This document shows positions 58,020 through 64,000 of a DNA stretch of 64,000 bases, one piece after another (the first letter of the stretch is position 1; the number at the start of each line of letters is the position of its first letter). The notes under the pieces are model-generated. The model worked only from the letters and a program-made list of their open reading frames with translations, did no database searches and was not told where the DNA came from. Source of the DNA: Coccinella septempunctata (Eukaryota > Arthropoda > Insecta > Coleoptera > Coccinellidae); contig NC_058196.1 in assembly GCF_907165205.1 (NCBI RefSeq), forward strand, positions 22,920,501 through 22,984,500. The letters are read 5' to 3'. A program made the translations under genes and the position numbers.

Positions 58020-58540
58020 TTCCATCTTCACTCGACGGAAGAATGAAGATGGACATTTCGAATGGGAGGGATACTTAAAAACCCAAACACCCGAATAACC
58101 CAACAAAAAACCCCGTAACACGGCTCTGAACGACGTCACGATTTTTGCATAACGTCAAGCGCAATGTCATTAAAATAACTTTTGCATTTCGCTGCGAACG
58201 CGAAATTATTCAAATTGCAGGTTGAAATTGACGCGAAAATGCGTTCGTGGCCTGAATATAAACTGCATTATTACAGTTGGACGCGTTTAGTCACACCTCC
58301 AGAACGCAATAAACAATGTCAGTAGCCTGTCTCTTGCCGCCCGCGGCTTTCCTTCCGAAAATGACGTGCCCGCTGCTCCGATGTTACCGTTCCTCGAACA
58401 GCCTCTCGCCGATCGTCGAGGAGGCTGTGACCATCGGACCTGCGTTTCTCACGAGATCATTAGACGGGTAATTGGGATCATAAATTTGACGGTTAATTGT
58501 GGAGCGAAAAATTCGTTTTTCTGTCTCTCAATGTCGCAGT
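58020..58540. promoter_or_regulatory. CpG-rich island
   Basis: CpG-rich unique DNA (aatgcgttcgtggcctgaat, tgccgcccgcggctttcc) with tataaactgcattattacag (58258-58277). The frame at 58366-58749 has no recognisable domain. Confidence 0.3.
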
Positions 58541-59601
58541 GCCAAGAGATAAGTAGGTGCTTAAGCGACGATGGAAGAGTGGTGATTTATCCTCTACCTG
58601 TGTTACGTGGAACTTCGCCCGTTTCCACAATAGTAGGACATCAGAAGCAAGGGGGGAAACACTTGAAAGTATATCCAGAAATCTTGTTTACTTCGATGCT
58701 GCTTTGTGGCTCCAGAGAACCATGGATCTCGTTGAACCCTTGGGGCTGAAGAAATATCCTCAGCAAAGAAAACTGACGCAATGTTGGGTTAAGATTGAGT
58801 GAATTTATCAACTTCCACTTCTTCACATCTGGAAAAGTGCTTAGAAAAAAATATTCGCTCCTGGAAGACTACAAACGCTGTAACTGCTATGTGCCAGAAC
58901 TCTCATTGTTCATCTACTTGATTGACTAGGATGATAAAACGTACCACATTCGATCACTTGGTTGTAACACACAGTTTCTGCATTTGGTATATTTCGAGTT
59001 AGTACCTTTCCATTTGGAAATTTTTCTATCTGAGATGAAAAAATTCATTTTGCGTATAGATAAGCGCTTGCAGAATTTTTTCAAATAAAACTAATGCAGC
59101 TATGAAAGGCTTGAAAGGATCAATCACGTCATGAAAACTTCGTTTTCTTGGAAATAGTGCTTCGTAATATCTTCAATCCGAAGTACTTTTGTCTTGAAGA
59201 ATTATTTGTAGATTATCCTTTCCATTCAAACTCAGACTCCTTCAGTAAAACTAACTGCAATTACTTTCGCAACTGTTACATGTAAGTCTATTTTCCTCTT
59301 AGTATTTAATTTGGCGGATCCAAAAAAATCCATATTCTGAATTTCATTGGTTTCTAATCAATTTTGATAGAATGGTCACCATATTACACCACTAGAGTTT
59401 CGTTGTATGTAGAACGTAGGTTGACATAAGAAGATTCTTCCATATGGAATACTCTAGAATCAGTTCATGGAAATTTAAAATTCGCTATATTATACTTACA
59501 TGACTTACAAGGGAAGATAAACCTATTATTATCGGACAATACCCTGCTTCTGTAATGAATACCTTCAGAACTATCAGAGGAAGGACCAATTCAGTGCCAT
59601 A
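58541..59601. other. gene-free stretch
   Basis: Unique AT-rich DNA, nothing recognised. Confidence 0.45.
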
Positions 59602-59603
59602 TA

Positions 59604-60832
59604 CGAGGATGTATTGATATCTAGTTAGCCTAGACCAGTTCCATGCATAAAAAAAATTTTGCGTTACCATAGCAACAAACAGTAACTCATAAGAAGTGTC
59701 AGTGTAATGAAGTTTGAGGTCAAAAAAGTAAACCAGAGTTACGCAATCAATTGAAAGAAAAAAGATGTCCACCGACATTGTGAAAATCGAAAAATTGGAG
59801 TATCGAGCCATCATCAAGTACCTGTATTTAAAAGGGTTAAGAGGTAAGCAGATTTACGAAGATATGCGTAATACCCTTGGTGATCAATGTCCTTCGTATG
59901 CGACCGTCAAAATTGGACTGCAAGCTTCAAAAGAGGTTAATTTTCCATTGAAGATGATGACCGATCGGGAAGGCCAGTTTCTGTGTCAGTCCCCGAGAAT
60001 ATCGATGCAATTCATAACATGATTTTATCAGACCGTCGAATTGGGCTTACAGATATCTGGAGCAGTGAATTTAGACATGAGAAAAATTGCTGCGAAGTGA
60101 ATCCCCAAAAGTTTGAATGTTGACCAAAAGCGTGCAAGGGTAGAAGGATCGCATTCGATCTGTGCTCGACTTGAAAACGATGTAGACTTCTCAAACCGAA
60201 TTGCTACTATGGATGAGACTTGGGTACATTTCTACGATCCAGAAACAAAGCAACAATCGATGAAACGGCGACACTCTTGTTCACCAAGACCTAAGAAGTT
60301 TCTTTTCCAAAAATCTGCTGGAAAAGTTCTTGCTTCAGTTTTTTACGATTGCCATGGGGTAATCCTGATTGATTTTTGGGATAAGAGTAGCACAGTAACC
60401 GGAGATTACTATTCGTCATTACTGACCACTCTACTGGAAAAAGTTAAAGAGAAAAGACGCGGAAAGCTAACCAAAGGTGTTTTGCTTTTGCAGGACAACG
60501 CCACTGCACACAAATCTCATGTTGCCACGCAAAAACTTCGTGTTTTAGTGTTTAAATTACTAGAACACTCCCCTTATTCACTAGATTTGGCTCCATCCGA
60601 CTATCATCTCTTTCCTCAAATGACAAAAAGTTTAAAAGGTCGTAAATTTTCTTCCAACGAGGAGATAACAAAAGCTGTAGAGGTTTGGTTTGCAGAGCAA
60701 GAAGAAACATTTTTTTTGAAAGGTCTAGAGACGTTGTAGGTTCGCTGTAATAAATGTATCCAATTAAGAGGAGACTATGTTGAGTAATAAAATATTTCGT
60801 CATTGAAATTTTGTTTGGTTCTATAGTAGGCT
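59604..60832 (+). mobile_element. mariner copy 6, 3' inverted repeat lost
   Basis: 5' end CGAGGATGTATTGATATC follows a TA (59602-59603). Homology runs to ctatagtaggct (60832) and stops about 30 bp before the expected 3' terminus. Confidence 0.92.
59765..60739 (+). pseudogene. mariner transposase, few lesions (copy 6)
   Basis: Starts MSTDIVKIEKLEYRAIIKYL. A one-base loss near 59908 (ACCGTCAAAATTGG in place of GTGAAAAATTGG) shifts the frame, then a deletion of about 40 bp near 60055 removes part of the linker. From about 60113 a 208-codon open part holds the complete catalytic domain: Asp in TMDETWVHFYDPETKQQS, Asp in LLLQDNATAHKSHVATQK and Asp in YSLDLAPSDYHLFPQM. All three Asp and the D34D spacing are kept. 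The frame ends GLETL just before the usual end of the family. It lacks only a joined DNA-binding half. Confidence 0.88.
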
Positions 60833-61199
60833 GAAAGTCAAAATCATAGTTGGTAGACTATAAACACTAAGTTACTTTCTGTCAATTTGATAGGGGTGAA
60901 ACAGTTGGCTCACACCAATCTGGTTTATCCTTTAGAGAAATAACAACGAGAATGCACAGAAGGGTGAATGCAGTAGTGGTTTTTTGTCGGGTTTGGATTT
61001 TTTTTTATGCGTGCTTTGTTTTCCATATCACTGAGTAGGTTTATCATCTTGCCGTTTTTCTGATAGGAGACTTCAGACAGAGAGAATACTTGAAATCCAG
61101 CAGTTGAACAATGCCAGACAATTTGTGATCGGAATTTCACTAGAAGAACTCTTCAAAATGAGCTTGAAATCATTCCCATCAGTCAAGATTGACCTCTAA
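60833..61199. other. gene-free stretch
   Basis: Unique DNA, nothing recognised. Confidence 0.4.
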
Positions 61200-61760
61200 T
61201 CATCGAGTGAGATGACCTGCCTGAAAAATCACTTGATCCACCTATAATCGCATCCAATTCCCTCGAAATCGGAATCATCTTCGGAGCGCTGAAATACTTC
61301 CACGGTCCCAGCGCCTACCAGTCCCGGTAAACGTATACTTTGGACGGGTCGGTTAACCAAATGCCTATACTCCCGTGGTCATGTACACCTCGGCTATCGA
61401 ATAACCATTATCTGGCGGCGATTGTGAGGCTATTTACCCAAACGTTGTACAAGTCCGGAGAGATAAGAGGATAAGAGGGATTCCTCGATGTGTGCTCGCT
61501 CTGGTGGTCCGAGGGGGTTCTGGAGGACGCGGTCCCACCCACGTTCGTTACTTGTCACAATTATTATTATCGGTAGTACGTCGCTATAATTGCGAGTGAG
61601 GGAGATTTTTCCCGTTGCACAATCTTCCGATAGCATCGCGGTTGCATGTGGGCTGATGATAGACTGGTGAAAGTGCTGCAATAAGGTTCGACCTTGGTTG
61701 CAGTTGTTGCTTACTGATTGTTCGCGGTGATGATGACGGCGACTTTCTTGTACGTAGTGC
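61200..61760. promoter_or_regulatory. CpG-rich island
   Basis: CpG-rich unique DNA (gacgggtcggttaaccaaat, gtacgtcgctataattgcg) with cacaattattattatcgg. The minus-strand frame 61430-61774 (His/Arg-rich) is not recognised. Confidence 0.3.
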
Positions 61761-61880
61761 CTACCTGTAATCACTGAAAGTACTCCTTCTCCGAAAGTTA
61801 ATTATACGTTGATTTTTTTTTCTGCGATGGACCTTACTAGTATAGATACTCGATCCGCCACATATATAAACTGTCCAAGA

Positions 61881-62604
61881 CACTGCAAGACCCAGAAGAA
61901 GCTGTTTAAACTTTTTTTTCTGGTTAAACATAGATAGGAGTGAATGATTGATATTTGGAGAAAAAACGAAGGGTTTACAATTTTACTCATTAAATTTGTT
62001 AATAATGTGTTTGTCCACCGCGTTTATCTTTACACTCCCCAAAACGTCTGGGCATTGATGCAAGAAGATGATCTATTTAATCTTGAGGGATACTCTTCTA
62101 GGCTACCTGTACTTCATGTCTCAGAGCCGCTAAAGTCCGTGGGGGCTGGAGTAAATTTCTGAGCCTTCTACCCATGATAACCCAAATATGCTCTATGGGC
62201 GAAAGATCAAGGGATCTGGGCGGTCATGTTAAAAGATTGACCTGGGTAGCTTCACAAAAGTTCAAACTAACTCTGGCATTATTTTGCTGAAATATTGGAT
62301 TCTCGAGCCTGTTAAGGTAAGGTAGAACATATATGGCCCAACTATTTCTTGGAGGTAACGCAGCGCTGTCATGTTACCTCGAATAAAGACTAAAGGTGAC
62401 TTACTTGCATGTGCAATAGCACCCCATACCATAACGCCTACTGTCCGGTGTATATGACGCTCAACATCAAAATTAGGTTCACGTCTTTCTCCTGGACAAC
62501 GAAGACGTTGACCCAAAGAAGGGTCAGAACCCTTCTTATATATTGTTCTCTGCACCACTGTAATCGTTGATGGCGATGCTCAACCATAAGAGGTAACACA
62601 GGAT
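61881..62604 (-). mobile_element. Tc1-like transposon, second family, copy 2 (3' half)
   Basis: The terminus cactgcaagacccagaagaa (61881) matches the 49591 end. The transposase 3' half reads on the minus strand from 62604 down to the stop near 61999. Homology ends at 62604, where mariner copy 7 begins. Confidence 0.82.
61999..62604 (-). pseudogene. Tc1-like transposase catalytic half, frameshifted (copy 2)
   Basis: Pieces in several frames: FDVERHIHRTVGVMVWGAIA and GNMTALRYLQEIVGPYM (62262-62558), then RVSLNFCEATQVNLL and LDLSPIEHIWVIMGRR with the catalytic Glu, and the C-terminal end SMPRRFGECKDKRGGQTHY. Complementary to copy 1, which keeps the N-terminal half and lacks the Glu. The first-Asp region is disrupted near 62510-62545. 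Confidence 0.8.
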
Positions 62605-63480
62605 GGGGTTAAGAGGTAAGCAGGTTTACGAAGATATGCTTAATACCCTTGGTGACCAATGTCCTTCGTATGCGACCACGAAAAACTGGAATGCAAGCTT
62701 CAAAAAAGGTAAATTTTCCATTGAAGATGATGACCGATCGGGACGGCCAGTTTCTGTGTCAGTCCCCGAAAATATCGATGCAGTTCATGACATGATTTTA
62801 TCAGACCGTCGAATTGAGGTAAAATGGATATCTGAAGCACTGAATATTTCAGACGAACGCGTTCATCATATTGTTCACTTCAATTTGCACATGAGGAAAA
62901 TTGCTGCAAAATGGATCCTCAAATGTTTGAATGTTGTCCAAAAGCGTTCAAGGGTAGAAGCATCTCTTTCGATCTGTGCTCGATTTGAAAACGCTGTTGA
63001 CTTCTTAAACCGAATTGTTACTATGGATCAGACTTGGGTACATTTCTGCCATCCAGAAACAAGTTTCGTGTCCAAGATTCTGCTGGAAAAGTTCTTGCTT
63101 CAGTTTTTTGGGATTGCTATGGAGTAATCATGATTGATTTTTTGGATAAGGGTAGAACAATAACCGGAGATTACTATTCGACATTACTGACCACTCTGCG
63201 TGAAAAAATTAAAGAGAAAAGACGCAGAAAGCTATCCAAAGGTGTTTTGTTTTTGCAGGACAACGCCCCTGCACACAAATCTCATGATGCCATGCAAAAA
63301 ATTCGTGATTGAGGGTTTGAATTACTAGAACACCCCCTTATTCACCAGATTTGGCTCCATCTGACTATCATCTCTTTCCTCAACTGAAAAAAGGTTGAAA
63401 AAGTCGTAAATTTCCTTCCAACGAGAAGGTAATAAAAACAATGGATGTCTGGTTTGCAGAGCAAGAAGAAACATTTTTTT
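62603..63480 (+). pseudogene. mariner transposase, deleted and shifted (copy 7)
   Basis: Open for 174 codons from 62603: GLRGKQVYEDMLNTLGDQCP, helix-turn-helix, LHMRKIAAKWILKC, first-Asp block TMDQTWVHFCHPET (Glu to Gln and Asp-Pro to His-Pro changes). A deletion of about 45 bp removes KQQSMEWRHSGSPRPKK. The frame 63034-63312 continues SVFWDCYGVIMIDFLDKGRT and LFLQDNAPAHKSHDAMQKIR with the second Asp, then stops at 63310. The third-Asp block (gctccatctgactatcat, 63353) is out of frame. Confidence 0.87.
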
Positions 63481-63613
63481 TAAAGGTCTAGAGACGTTGC
63501 AGGTTCGCTGTAATAAATGTATCCAATATAGAATATGTTGAGTTATGAAATATTTTGACATTGAAATTTTGGTTGGTTCTATAGTAGGCTAAGAATTTTT
63601 CAATATATCCTCG
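62605..63613 (+). mobile_element. mariner copy 7, 5'-truncated, fused to Tc1-like copy 2
   Basis: Starts at ggggttaagaggtaagcag inside the transposase gene (codon about 22) and runs to the intact 3' end ATATATCCTCG (63613) followed by TA (63614-63615). Confidence 0.92.
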
Positions 63614-63769
63614 TATATCATGTAAATGGCGCAGTAATGAAGTGAAGTGTTTCTTTTTCAAATATAATATCAGTGTAGAGATAAATTTCTTCTGAAAAAA
63701 TTCGTCTAGCAAAGCAGACGGGTGTAGCTAGTGTAGTATAAGCATGAAAGGGCCGTATCCTCAAAAAAC

Positions 63770-64000
63770 TAACAATTTCCCAGCTCCCAACGAAAACCTT
63801 CGAAAAGCGTCCACTCAGGACCAGCGTCGACCGCGACCCCCTTAAATGCCCCCCGCAACGGTCCCCCAGTTATTGTTAGAATAAACAATGCGGTCGCAAT
63901 TACTCGAACATACTAGTTTTGACAACAATGGCAGATCGAGAACGTGTTGTGTGACTTATTTCGATTGGTCGGTCGTGACTGAAATTCTATGGTCGTTCCG
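63770..64000. promoter_or_regulatory. CpG-rich island with SOX-type motifs
   Basis: CpG-rich unique DNA (agcgtcgaccgcgaccccc) containing ttattgtt, ataaacaatgcgg and gacaacaatggcag, that is several ACAAT cores like SOX/HMG sites. Continues past the window edge. Confidence 0.3.

Noticed and set aside
1..64000. Host protein-coding gene, tRNA, rRNA or LTR retrotransposon
   Set aside because: No conserved domain outside mobile elements, no cloverleaf with A and B box seen by eye, no rRNA-like sequence, and no pair of direct long terminal repeats with a primer-binding site.

Overview
This window looks like nuclear DNA from an insect, possibly a beetle, though the sequence does not fix the order. 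The evidence is AT-rich unique sequence broken by short CpG-rich islands, many decayed mariner and Tc1 transposons, several kinds of non-LTR retrotransposon (LINE) 3' ends, and numerous small inverted-repeat elements. I found no host protein-coding gene, tRNA, rRNA or CRISPR array that I can support. Every recognisable protein-coding sequence comes from a mobile element, and almost all are broken.

Mobile content. Seven copies of one mariner family (D,D34D transposase, ends CGAGGATRTATTGA, TA flanks) lie at 4523, 13815, 15930, 40098, 56291, 59604 and 62605. Two unrelated Tc1-like (D,D34E) families occur at 44955 (catalytic half with an open frame) and at 49591 and 61881. LINE remains include a 5'-truncated Jockey-like reverse transcriptase with an open 405-codon frame (2390-3855), two copies of a LINE ending in a C2H2 zinc finger (6020, 7652), an RTE-like reverse transcriptase (54672) and at least nine short 3' ends on both strands. 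Non-autonomous elements (named here only for this window) are: family M (about 660 bp, eight copies or pieces), palindromic family B (about 200 bp, three), N (nested in M), C, D, E (a 330-bp fold-back palindrome), H and a TTTCATAAA-ended element.

Layout. 0-9 kb: LINEs, M, mariner. 9-18 kb: CpG-rich islands, a 217-bp tandem duplication, two mariner copies. 18-32 kb: mostly unique AT-rich DNA with M, B, C and D elements, several nested or end to end. 32-44 kb: islands, M copies, mariner, a pogo-like start and a LINE. 44.5-45.8 kb: a 38-bp minisatellite joined to a Tc1-like transposase. 46-64 kb: unique DNA, Tc1, LINEs, three mariners and islands.

The most unusual signals are the 38-bp minisatellite with a 114-bp higher-order period that stays open in frame and runs into a Tc1 transposase; the same unit beside a mariner copy 4 kb away; the end-to-end joining of M, C and D elements at TGTACA-like junctions; a Tc1/mariner chimera at 62.6 kb; and about eighteen CpG-rich, homeodomain-motif-bearing islands spread across a gene-free 64 kb, which may be the regulatory landscape of a developmental gene lying outside the window.
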